Below, in pieces: positions 1 through 9,957 of a stretch of DNA of 64,000 nucleotides. The translations under genes and the position numbers were made by a program. Position 1 is the stretch's first letter, and every line of letters starts with the position of its first letter. The notes below the pieces were generated by a model that was given only the letters and a program-made list of their open reading frames with translations, was not told the origin of the DNA and did not search any database. The stretch is from Cercozoa sp. M6MM (taxonomy: Eukaryota; Endomyxa: Ascetosporea), in NCBI GenBank assembly GCA_040357565.1, contig JBDODJ010000004.1. One strand, given 5' to 3'.

Positions 1-1
1 T

Positions 2-1148
2 ACGGATCTCGTGCCGGCCATCTCGTTCGCGCACGAGAAGAAGGAGGCCGACATCATGAAGCGTGCGCCGCGCAACAAGGACACGGACAACCTCGTGACG
101 TGGCGCCTCATCTCGTTCTCGTACCTCCAGATCGGTGTGATTCAGGCCCTGGCCGGTCTCTTCACCTACATGGTCGTGCTGTTCGACGAGATGCGTCTGC
201 GTCCGTCGCAGCTTACGGGTCTCGTGTCGTCGGACAACTGGTACCCCCTGCCCTCCCCATCTGACCTGTCTGTCTATGTGCTGGTGTGTCCCTTAACAGG
301 TCGCCGCCGGGTCTCTCGGAGCGCAGCGAGTTCACGTGGCTCATGTGCTACAAGGACTCGGGTGTGCTGCCCAAAAAGTTCACGCAGGCCGAGCTGTACG
401 GCGGTATCGACCTGGCCACGACGCCGATCACGCTGGGCGATTTCTCGTTCCGCGCGGACGTCGATGGTGACGGCAACGTCAAGTACGCCTCGCCGGGTGG
501 TGACGCTGAGGGCAACTCGTACTGCACCTACGTGCCGTTCGCCATGCGCTGCGAGGGCGACTACGCCGAGTTCGGCTGCAAGACCGGCGAGCTCATCGAC
601 GTCGACGACGAGGACGTCGTAGAGAAGATGCAGGACCTGCTGGCGCCGTCGCTCATGGAGCATTACCGCGCCAACATCGTGGACGTCGACATGGAGAAGC
701 TGCTGGACCGCGACGACTTTGTGATCGCCAACTGGTGGGAGCGCGACGAGAAGCTCGCCAAGGCTAACACGGCGTACTTCCTGTCGATCATTGTGGTGCA
801 GTGGGCCGACCTGCTGATCTGCAAGACGCGCTCGCGCTCGCTGCTGCACCAGGGCATGAAGAACCGCTTCATGAACTTTGGCCTGCTGTTCGAAACGGTG
901 CTTGGCATCCTGTTGATCTACACGCCGGCCAACGTGCTGTTCGGCACTCGTCCCGTCAAGTTCATCCACTGGTTCCCGGGCATGCCGTTCTCGATGTTCA
1001 TCTTCCTGTACGACGAATTCCGCAAGTGGTGGATCCGCGACCACCCGGGTCAGTGGTTGCACGCTACCACGGTAACTTTCCCGTCTCCACACACCTTTGT
1101 TGATTGCCTTGTTCCTGTCACACCTCTGTGTGTCTGTAGTACTGGTAA
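2..1148 (+). CDS. Na+/K+-type P-ATPase alpha subunit, C-terminal part (5' end outside window)
   Basis: Pumps Na+ out and K+ in across the plasma membrane using ATP (P-type IIC family). Three exons are visible: 2-240, 300-1071 and 1140-1148. The first reads [20 protein letters not shown], the hinge and start of M5 found in animal-type Na,K-ATPases, followed by [20 protein letters not shown] (M7). Exon 2 holds the M7-M8 loop and M8-M10, with [15 protein letters not shown] near the end. The last exon adds only Tyr-Trp-stop, giving a C-terminus TTYW that parallels the conserved ETYY end of Na,K-ATPases. Donor GTACCC at 241 and acceptor TTAACAG at 299 keep the frame through a split Trp codon. The catalytic DKTG and ATP-binding regions lie upstream of the window. 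Family call is firm; pump stoichiometry (Na/K versus a Na-only relative) is inferred. Confidence 0.9.
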
Positions 1149-1487
1149 GTGCCGTACACGTCGATCGTGTGTCGACAAACCCTTCGCTTGCTGTGCGTCT
1201 CCAAGTGTGTGCCAGCGTGTTGTTGTTGCTTTACGCCAACATCGCTCTCCATCGACAGGAGGCAATGCGCCGAGAATAAGTCTGTCTTCTCTCGCTTGGG
1301 CCTCTGTTTGCTTAGTCCTGCTATCTTAGGACTCTTGTAACCTACCTCGCTTTAGCGCAGGAAAGCAACTATCTGAACTGAAAACTGAATGCCAGTTCTG
1401 TCAGCTCCCATCCACCGGTTTACTTCGGATCTTTCGGTTGCGTCTGTCGTGTCCGGTCATAGTGAGTCCGCTTTATATAGGCCGAGC

Positions 1488-1640
1488 TCACACCGCCATG
1501 AACAGCACGAAAAGAAGGTTGTAAATCAGGTGCACTGCACAGCGCAGCAAATACAGCGAGTCAGGGAACAGGAGCTGACTCGGAGAACTAAACTGCTCGT
1601 ACCAATTGCGAAGGCACTCGCCGACACCGAGTGCTGCCAT
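1488..1640 (-). CDS. possible small membrane protein or terminal exon, unidentified
   Basis: A 50-codon minus-strand frame starts MAALGVGECLRNWYEQF and ends with a hydrophobic segment (LIYNLLFVLFMAV) directly before the stop, so it would be a tail-anchored or terminal transmembrane piece. The frame stays open a little upstream (LASGKRRKGY) but is closed by a stop before any clear splice acceptor. Family unknown. It could equally be a chance frame; the evidence is only the hydrophobic C-terminus and the sensible N-terminal composition. Confidence 0.2.
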   Translation of the reverse strand: MAALGVGECLRNWYEQFSSPSQLLFPDSLYLLRCAVHLIYNLLFVLFMAV

Positions 1641-2962
1641 GTAGCCCTTCCTGCGCTTCCCAGAAGCGAGATACCGACGGGTACATCAAGTAAGTATGCC
1701 AGTCTTACGACTGCTTGATCTGTGTGGCCGCAGGGACTCCACGGCAAACCCTATGTGTAGTCGGGAGAGATAGCACCTGGATTCAACTTTAGATCTTTGG
1801 ATTCTTCGTATTTGATTTTTTACAAGGCACGTAGACGCACACGAGGAGGAACACGGTTGCACCTTTCAGCATAACGCGTCGTGTACGACTTCGCTTCGCT
1901 GAAAGAGAACCAAACCAGTGGTAGGTTAATTTAAACAAACCGAACTTGCAATAGGAACATTAGATACGCTTGCAGGAGAAAGCGCATGCGCAGCGCTGGT
2001 TGCGTACTGGTGACTCGAGGAACTGCCGCATGCGCAGTTGCTTTCGCTCCGCTGCCAGTTGATGCAGTTCATGCCTGCATGCAATCAGCTCCTCCAAGTG
2101 AATTACATTTATCTCGCGGAAATTCAAAATACCCTAATCGAAGCAAGATCACGCAGGTCGTGCCCGACAAGAGTACCAAAAAGATGTGGCGGTAGTGACC
2201 GATCTGGAGGAATTGGGCGTTATTCAACAGCACAGCCAAAAGTGGACCGGTGATTGCGCAGATCGTACAACTGCAGGACTCGCACGGTCAGAATAGGAGG
2301 AGAGATGCACGACTGTGCTTTTGGGTACAGAACTCCGGCGGCAATGAAGATGTGCAACAGCAAGTTGCGTTTTCCGACCAGTTTTCGTACAATTCGCGTC
2401 TGTGACCCTCCCTGTGTGTTATAAATTTATCAGATCGCGTATGAACAATGTAAATTGAGAGTTGAGTTGAGACTCGGAGGAACTGGACAAACTTTGTGAG
2501 CAAGGAGCAAGTGCACTCGCAGTGCAGAGAACGACACTGTTAGCAGCATAAGCGAGAACGCGATCCCCGTGAGGGTGCGCAAAACGCGTGCAAACCACGG
2601 TGCTACCAGCAAGATTTCGATAGCAGAAGAGTTCTTTGGGAGGTGAGATGGCACTGACAATAGATGAGTGTTTTACCTGTTGAACGAGTCAGGAGCGGGT
2701 CTAATGGGATTTAACACACCTTGAACTGTAGTACCCTTGGGTATAACCGATGCACTGTACGAGTACCCCTCCAGACGAGTCCTAGGCATGTAGTGCTTGC
2801 GATTATGAGACCGTGCATCCATACATTTCTATGTGCATCGAAATAATCATTGAATGCGCTACTTAGATAACGAAAAGTTATCGATACCGAAGTAGGTGCC
2901 GGGGTTGTTCTTGTGCCTTTCGTTGTCGCGCTCTTTCGTGCGCTTGTCTTTGTGCGAAACGT

Positions 2963-2975
2963 CATCACACACACA

Positions 2976-3024
<49 letters not shown>

Positions 3025-3034
3025 NNNNNNNNNN

Positions 3035-3087
<53 letters not shown>

Positions 3088-3096
3088 ACTCATTTA
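2963..3096. repeat. (CA)n microsatellite with a 10-N gap (3025-3034)
   Basis: Alternating CA on the plus strand with a few CT interruptions at both ends, broken by ten Ns. The long apparent proteins of repeated Cys-Val or Thr-His across it are artefacts of the repeat. Confidence 0.95.
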
Positions 3097-3997
3097 AATA
3101 TATACTCACACAGGTACCGCTTTTCTTTGAGGACTTGTTTGGGATGCCAACTGAACGCCCAAGCGTTCATTGACACTGACGTTGTTGTCGTGGATATTGT
3201 GGTTGCAGTCGCCACCGAGTCGTCAGTTGCACTGTTTGTTCGCGTTGGTGCTCGTGAAAGTTGAATCTCCTGCTTGGTTTGGAGTGCTGCTCGAGCTCTC
3301 TGTATTCTGCAGTACACAACAAAGCATCATGTGGGAGTTCTTAAATTGAGGACTTAATAAAACCTGCCTCGGAATGCATGTCGCGACCAAGAGCGCTGCT
3401 TCCGCTGTCTGCACTTTGGTAATAGTAAACGTAGCTTCACCATTCCTGACCACCAAACGATAGATTTACGCACCGCTACTAGACACAACAGGGCGCGAAA
3501 GATGGGCTCCAGCACGCCACGGTTCAAGACAATCCAGTTTTCGAGCATCTCTCGTCTGTAACGTTGTGTCAATTCCACACAACCAACAACCACAACAACA
3601 ACACGCACACGTATTTTTAATTTAAATTTTAAAGAAAGGATACTCGGGAAGAGATGCGCGTGCGTGTCCGGCCGACAAATCTGAAGCGCAAACCTTAGCC
3701 ACAGAGTACACCTGGTATTTGATGCTGCTAAGGCTGCCCTGGACAACGCAAGAACTAAGCTCCGTTGGTTTGCCTCCCGAAGTCCGGACGCCGTGCGATG
3801 GCCGGCCGGAATGCACCATGCCACCGAGTCCGACTGGACGTTTTAGGTTGTGCTTCAGCTCATATACCGTTCTCGTATCTTCGAACATCGCGTCGTGTTT
3901 CTTTAGAACCCAAAATGCTCGGTCAGAGTCCCCGATCTTCGAAATCGTATGGCTGGGACAGAACCATTTAGCTATGACAGCTATTGTTGGTATATTC

Positions 3998-4080
3998 GCT
4001 CATGCCAGTGACCCCCGCCCCAGGACCGATACAGGGGGAACTACATACGGTCGTCGGTTTCCTAGTAGACTGAACTAAGA
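3998..4080 (-). repeat. dispersed ~75-bp element, copy C (minus orientation)
   Basis: Read on the minus strand it contains CTACTAGGAAACC, then CGTATGTAGTTCCCC, then GGGGCGGGGGTCAC. This aligns with copies at 41790-41872 and 20621-20697 (both plus) and 12950-13006 (minus). It lies about 55 bp past the SMC1 stop codon, in the SMC1 orientation. Function unknown: a 3'-flank signal and a short mobile element are both possible. Confidence 0.7.
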
Positions 4081-4134
4081 GCTATCGTATACGATCACCC
4101 GGCCTAGGCCGATCCTATTGTCGAGTGGCGTTAT

Positions 4135-5270
4135 TCAATCCTCCAACTCATCGACATGCTGACTTGTATCGACCTGAGTGTGATCCACCTGGGTCGGAGT
4201 GGCCACAACGGTTTGTGTCGAGATTCGTCCGGCGCCGGCCTCCTGGAGCACAGGTGCGTCGAAGCGTGTCATGTCGGCCGTGAGCACGCGACTGCTGTGC
4301 GTGCTGCGGTCCTTGCAGACGCCCACGAGAGCATCGGCCTTCTCGAAAAACATGTCCTTGAGCGAGATCACAATCGACTGCAAGCCGTCGTGTCGTGCAC
4401 GTGCACTACAGGCAAAAGAATAGCACACAGTACAGTCGCCTAGTTTGGTCTGGTAAGAGTGAACAAGAGCAGTGTTCTACCGAATGTAGTTGGCGACACG
4501 ATCGACGTTCTCGGCGTCTAGAGCAGCGTCGACCTCATCGAGCACAAAGAAGGGCGACTGCTCGAACGAGTGCAGAGCGAACAGACTACGCACACACGCA
4601 CACGTAAACACAGGCAGCGTATGTCTATGTCTCAAAGGACAAGGTACAGAGCGAGTGCAGCGACGGTGCGTTCGCCGCCACTGAGGGCCTCGATGTCGGA
4701 GAAACGCTTGCCGGGAGGCTGCGCGTTGAAGAGCACGCCATGCTTCCAGGGCTCATCGGCATTGTCCTGCTCATCGGCCAGATGGAGCCACGCCTCACCG
4801 CCGAATGGGTTGTCCTGCCGCCATGTGAGCATCTTGTAGATGTGCGAGATGTGCTTGCGCACGTGCCGGAACGCCGCCAAGTAGCGCTGCTTGCGCTTCT
4901 CTCGCAAGGCCTCGAAAGCACCCAGCGCCGCGTCGCGCGCGTCGCGTGCCGCCGCCCACTCCTTGCCGAACTCGCGCAGACGTTGGTCGATCTACAGGCA
5001 GCATATTCTCTCTACCCCCAGTCCCACCCCCCAGTACCATACTTCCAATAACTCGGCCCCCAGTACCATACTTCCAATAACTCGGCCCCCAGTACCATAC
5101 CCCCACTATCTCTACCCTTCAGTATTCCTACCCACCACACTGCCAGGAACCAAGGTACCTCGTTGAACTTCTCCTTGGCGCGCAGGTTAGGCGACATCTT
5201 CTCCAGCTCGGCATCACAGGCCGCTGCGTCGCTCGCGAAACGCGCGCGTACCGAGTCGAATTCGCTGCGC
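4135..5270 (-). CDS. SMC1: SMC1 cohesin subunit, C-terminal ATPase head only
   Basis: SMC1 is a cohesin core ATPase. Four exons are readable on the minus strand: 5159-5270, 4648-4991, 4481-4585 and 4135-4405, about 276 residues. They carry the end of the returning coiled coil ([14 protein letters not shown]), APGKRF-like PPGKRF, the ABC signature [19 protein letters not shown], Walker [18 protein letters not shown], and [21 protein letters not shown], the order expected in SMC1. SMC3 and SMC2/4 fit less well. The C-terminus is a short Thr/Val-rich tail ending DELED. Roughly 1,000 N-terminal residues (Walker A half, hinge, first coiled coil) are absent. Upstream of 5270 the sequence enters a (CA)n array with 100 Ns and then an unrelated gene, so this is an assembly break or a real truncation. 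Confidence 0.88.
5024..5110. repeat. 29-bp tandem repeat in an SMC1 intron
   Basis: About three copies of a 29-bp unit containing CCAGTACCATACTTCCAATA and CTCGGCC, starting near 5031, 5060 and 5089. It lies wholly inside the intron between 4992 and 5158. Confidence 0.85.
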
Positions 5271-5274
5271 CTGT

Positions 5275-5608
<334 letters not shown>

Positions 5609-5639
5609 GAAGCACAGAGAGGTCTAGGTATCCAGCAAC

Positions 5640-5679
5640 TACCTCAAGAGTGTCCACTCTACCGTGGTGCTTATCCTCT

Positions 5680-5714
<35 letters not shown>

Positions 5715-6558
5715 TTCATCACCATCGTCATCGTCGGAGGAAGAGTCGCCCGACGCAGCTGTGTCAAAGAAGTGCGGCGTCGCATCGACTGCCGGTGTCA
5801 CCCAGGCACCGTGCAGGCGGCCCACCAAGTCCACTACACGGCAGAGAGGATACACAGAGCACACCTACACACGCACACAGATCGAGCAAGGCTACAGAAG
5901 CGTGCGAACAATCGTAGCACACGCGGGTCGCTTGTGATCTGCACAGCGGGCGCGCACACGTGTACATTCATTCAGCCGCCGATATAGAGGCAAGTGAAGA
6001 CAATGCACCAGCATGATGCAGGTGAGAACACCGACGAGCACGGCAGTGAACACGGTGCGCACTGCTCGCAACAGTCTCAGCGATAGCAGGTATGAGATCA
6101 CCTTTTGCTGCATCGTACACAAGGTACATTGACGCCTTGCAACAAAAAGCGAAGAAAGAAGAATGTACCACAAGGACAAAGCACTTGTAGACAACGTTGC
6201 GAATGCGCTCGCGTCGGCGAATTCGGTTGTTACTGCCGCTGTTACCGGCGCAGACCTTTGCGTCGGCCTTGCCACGAGTGGCGTTCTTGCCTTGCCTCCG
6301 TGGAATGCTGCTATCGCATGCATTGTCACGATCGATGTTGGGAAAGTCACTCTCGTTGTCTGAAGACGGTGTTTCGACACGCTTCTGGTGGACACGACGT
6401 GTGTGCACCACCGGCGTGTCCGACTCGGTCGACGACATTGAGAAGCGGCGCAGTGACGGCACCGACTGGTACAGACTGCTACCAACACAATGCACAATAT
6501 GCGTATTTACTGAGAAGTGTTGTGAGATCATGTACGGAGATGTAGGGAACTCGGCCAT
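5640..6558 (-). CDS. unknown protein with basic/Ser-rich N-terminus and acidic tail
   Basis: Coding-looking minus-strand pieces run from a likely start MAEFPTSPYMISQHF at 6558 through a Ser/Arg-rich stretch (RRFSMSSTESDTP, ETPSSDNESDFPN) and a basic block (RIRRRERIRN). One frame near 6000-6130 encodes a hydrophobic segment (RTVFTAVLVGVLTCIMLVH), which would make this a membrane protein, but splice phase favours another frame reading MYLVYDAAKGDLIPA, so the middle is unresolved. Near 5650-5830 there is VDLVGRLHGAWVTPAV followed by an Asp/Glu-only tract encoded by CTC/GTC repeats. No family recognised. Its 3' end disappears toward the 5275-5608 gap. Confidence 0.4.
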
Positions 6559-7326
6559 CGACGAGTGTGACATATTTTGGGGTGCTGCGAAAAAAGCGAC
6601 GCAAGAAAAGTGCAGCACGTGCACACGACACGAATGACTGCACTTCCGTGTGCACACCCGGTCTACTACGCTTGCAACTGAGCCGCAACCACCCTAGTGC
6701 TGTTATGCGCTCGCTGTACAGTACGACGCGTTTCGCCTGATCCAAGAATCCAGCTTGCGAAACAACTGGATTTTGCCCTGATCGGTTCTTCCAACTGATC
6801 TGCCCGGGTGTCAGCGCCGCTTAATGCATTTACACGCACTATAACAACCAACCTACGTGCAACGACCGAAATGGTGCGCAGTGGCGTTCTTCTGCGAGGA
6901 AACAGATCGCGCATGACGCGCAGCACGTGGTGTGAGAATGTCTACTCGATTCCATCGAACTACTTGTCGACACTTCAGCACAAACAACTAACCTTCCGGG
7001 GTACGTTCTTGGGAGTTCAATGTGAACAAGAAGCAGTCCGTAGTACTTTATCTTAGTCGCCAGTTGATCTTCTGTAAATTTACATGATCGTTGTCTGAGT
7101 AGTAAAACTGAGTAATAATGAATCAGGGTTGTGCTGTTTACTGTCCAAACGTGCCCACATACGTGTGTTGAGCTGTGTTGTTGTGTTGGTAGAACACAGA
7201 TGAGCGTCGACACACTCTTTGGATTGTTGAGCGAGGAATGTGCTCCCCTGTAAGGCTGTCTTTGTCGCGCGTGTTTTTAATACATGTGTATTTTCGTGCG
7301 CTTGCAGCGTTTGGAGCCTGCAGGTG
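6559..7326. other. intergenic region upstream of MPDU1
   Basis: No convincing gene. The open frames here are short and have no recognisable domain. A plus-strand frame at 6808-7056 is rich in Arg/Thr/Ser and ends without connection to the MPDU1 exons. It probably contains the promoter and 5' UTR of MPDU1. Confidence 0.4.
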
Positions 7327-7740
7327 ATGGACTTTCTGCAAGGACCGTGCTTTGCGCAGACACTGTCAAAGGTACTCAAGTGTACTACTCCGATATGTGA
7401 TGTGCATGTTGGAGGCGCAGGCGCTGGGTGTGGCCATTGTGGCCGGCTCACTGGTGCTCAAGGTACCGCAGATTCTGACAGTCGTCGCAGCCGGCCAGGC
7501 GCAGCTGTCGTAGGCTTTCTACCTCAATAAGTTCAGCGTGTATGTGTGTCCTGATTGACGCAGTTGGACGTCGGTGCTGATTGAGACGTTTGGCTACGGT
7601 AGCTTGCTATTGCCCTTCTGGTCGACGTGTATACCTGTGTTTGAACAGGTGTCACTGTGGCGTACAACCTGCGCAGTGGCTACTCGTTCGATAGCTGGGG
7701 TACCTCCATTCCACCCCCTCTGTGCGATGATGCCGCATTT

Positions 7741-7819
<79 letters not shown>

Positions 7820-8092
7820 AGGCGAGGCGCTGTTCATCCTGCTGCAGAATGCGCTGCTGCTGTTCTTTGTGCTCAAGTATCAGAACAAGGGCGTTGCCGT
7901 GTCGTTCGTGCTGCCGCTGTTGCTGCTGGCGCTGAGCTACGGTTTGTCGCTCGGCGTGCTGCCCTGGACGGTGCTGCAGACGCTTCAGTCGTACTGTTCT
8001 GCCTGTTTTGCTGCGTGTCATCTCCAAGGGTTGTACGTTGTGTTTCAGATGCAACACGCCGATTTTTGCCGCTGCCCGTATCCCGCAGATCA

Positions 8093-8186
<94 letters not shown>

Positions 8187-8519
8187 AATCACTGCGTGAT
8201 ATATTTTGAGATATGAGTTCGATGACAGGATAACTTCGTGCAAGGTCACACGGGCCAGCTGTCACTGCCTACTGTCGCTCTCACCTTTGTCGGCAGTCTG
8301 GCACGCGTGTTTACGACGCTAAACAAGGGCGGCGACTTCATCCGTACTCTTTGTCTGTCGGAGTGTAAAGATAAACTGGAGACATCTCTTTGTTGTCCAG
8401 TGCTCGTGGGCTTCGCCAGCAGTGCCGTGCTGAATGGCATCATTCTGGCGCAGGTGCTATTGCTGTGGCGTGCCACCGCCAATTTCTTGGCGCAGCAGAA
8501 ACGCAAGAAGCAGGAATAA
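7327..8519 (+). CDS. MPDU1: mannose-P-dolichol utilization defect 1 protein (PQ-loop family)
   Basis: MPDU1 is an ER membrane PQ-loop protein needed for use of dolichol-phosphate-linked mannose and glucose in N-glycan and GPI assembly. Eight exons (7327-7371, 7421-7509, 7564-7598, 7649-7699, 7822-7990, 8049-8094, 8229-8343, 8401-8519) sum to 669 nt, exactly 222 codons plus stop; human MPDU1 has 247. Family landmarks: GVAIVAGSLVLKVPQIL (first PQ loop), a second helix pair around SFDSWGEALFILLQNALL, then RIPQI and the signature GHTGQLSLPTVALTFVGSLA followed by ARVFTTL. The C-terminus is a dibasic-type KRKKQE, suitable for ER retention (inference). Two introns are filled by (GT)n arrays yet splice cleanly on paper. 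The start is the first ATG in frame; the N-terminus is somewhat shorter than in animals. Confidence 0.93.
7742..7819. repeat. (GT)n microsatellite inside MPDU1 intron 4
   Basis: Pure GT array on the sense strand. It runs directly into the acceptor TGTGTCAG, so the repeat itself forms the polypyrimidine-tract region of the intron. Confidence 0.95.
8095..8186. repeat. (GT)n microsatellite at the start of MPDU1 intron 6
   Basis: GT array on the sense strand beginning at the donor itself (AAG|GTGTGTG), with one TT interruption near 8146. Any of several GTs could serve as donor. Confidence 0.95.
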
Positions 8520-8646
8520 ACGCACGGTTTTGACCGCGCCGGGGCGCGAAAACGTTCGTTGGTTTACCGAAGTTAGTTAAATTACGAGCTGCTTTGCTTT
8601 CAGCTTTAGTTGACTTCGCTTTCGTGTCGTACAACTACTAAGTAAG

Positions 8647-9823
8647 TTAACGAAACTGGGTAGGCCTACGCATGGCAAAATCAGTGCCAAGTCGGAACAG
8701 CGCCAAAAAGGATATCGCCAGTGACCGCAGAGCTCGATGTTTACGAAGTCGGCGCAAAAGTTTCCGCAACAGCCAGCTACAGCAACCAGCACTCGAGTTG
8801 ATGTTAGCAAAGTAAAGGACATGGAAGTAAGCAGAAAGTACGCGAGGAGAGCAAAGACGATGATTCGACACAATCGGCGAAACAGACGTTCGTTTTCTTT
8901 CCAAACATCCGCGCGGAAGCCAAGTTTGACCAGCGTTCGCTTGAGTAGTGGCGAAAACAGCTCAAACACTGAGTCAAGTAGTCTTTTGAGCAACCTGACG
9001 AGTCCTTGCGGTTGTTGACGTCTCGTGCGTTGGTTGACGCGTTCCCACTCGGCTTGCATCGTCCTTTGCAAGTCGTCGGTCGACTCTTCGACCTTCTCAT
9101 CTTCGCCCTCGTTCAAAGGCGTGTTCTGTCGTCGTCTCTTGGTACAATCAGCCTCGCGTTTCCGCAACTCGGCCGAAACCACGGTCGACAAGCGCGCTGC
9201 GCAGTTTCGAAGCAAAAGCTCGCGCAGTCGCTCGCCGAACTCGCGTGCTTCTGAGTCTGCTTCAACGCATGCTGAACAAGAAAAGACATCAATCGCAAGA
9301 AAGTGAATGGGTGACCTGCTTAAACTACAGAGGCAACCAAAAAAAACCAAAGAACACCGTTTGAGACAAGAGCGACTCGGTCAAAGTCGCTTCGATCAGA
9401 AGTGGTGTGCGCGGGGTTGCCAGCCGAAAGGATAGTCTCAGCGATTCGCGCTGCCAGGGCAAACCTCCGCGCAGCACAGCAAATCTCTAACAGCGAAGCA
9501 CTTGTTTCAAACGGCACTGCCGCAACATCGCCGAATCGCGACGCTACACGATCCTCGATGCGATCGTCGGGGAGCCTGGCCTCCAAGATGGCCTGCGCCT
9601 CCAGTAAAATGCATTCCGACGCATGCTTCAAACTCAGTGCTGTGTCGACTTGTTCGAGTGCAGTCTGCAGTAAAAGTGTTGTGTCACAAACATAATCTTG
9701 GGAGGTTGCAGAGCGAGCGGGTACCAGGCACCCAACGGCATCGCCCCCAAGCAGGCATTGTGACGCTTGATCGATTGCCTTTTCCATCGGCGCCCACTTG
9801 TGCCAGTTAATTATAGATAGCAA
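8647..9823 (-). CDS. unknown helical protein with one C-terminal membrane segment (PEX26-like layout)
   Basis: Three exons on the minus strand: 9358-9823, 8821-9271 and 8647-8776, joined by GT-AG introns in phase. Start at 9823 (MLSIINWHKW) or 9787 (MEKAIDQASQ). The N-terminal ~170 residues are alpha-helical and TPR-like (LLQTALEQVDTALSL, CCAARRFALAARIAETIL), then a charged linker (KRRRQNTPLNEGEDEKVEES), then amphipathic LLKRLLDSVFELFSPLLKRT and one hydrophobic helix (RIIVFALLAYFLLTS), followed by a short basic tail ending RRPTQFR. Helical repeats plus a C-terminal anchor recall peroxisomal PEX26/APEM9/PEX15, which recruit PEX1-PEX6; I see no diagnostic motif, so this is only a structural analogy. 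If the last intron is retained, a different C-terminus results. Confidence 0.55.
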
Positions 9824-9957
9824 TGTGCGAGTCTAGTGACGTCTCGTGTTTGCTGACAGTGAATATTGTGGTTCTATTGTTTATAGGTCTCGTAGCCACG
9901 TTAAAAACAAACAGGTTTTCATACTATTGGAGTGAGTCTGTGTGGCTGAGGGAGATG

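Larger units (their letters stand above)
1149..4134. other. about 3 kb without a supported gene
   Basis: Between the ATPase stop and the SMC1 stop I find only short open frames. It contains a TATA-like CTTTATATAG at 1471-1480, a possible small minus-strand exon (1488-1640), a CA microsatellite with a 10-N gap (about 2963-3096), a run of ACAACA repeats near 3580-3603, and a minus-strand open frame of 88 codons (3622-3888) with acceptable composition but no recognisable domain. A copy of the dispersed element occupies 3998-4080. The stretch could hold a decayed mobile element; I see no transposase or terminal repeats to prove it. Confidence 0.4.

Noticed and set aside
274-1092. 272-codon minus-strand frame across the Na,K-ATPase exons
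   Set aside because: Same codon-bias shadow; the plus-strand reading matches a known family over its whole length.
3354-3824. 156-codon minus-strand frame with a hydrophobic Val run
   Set aside because: The Val run comes from an ACAACA repeat; the rest overlaps a better-composed frame and has no domain.
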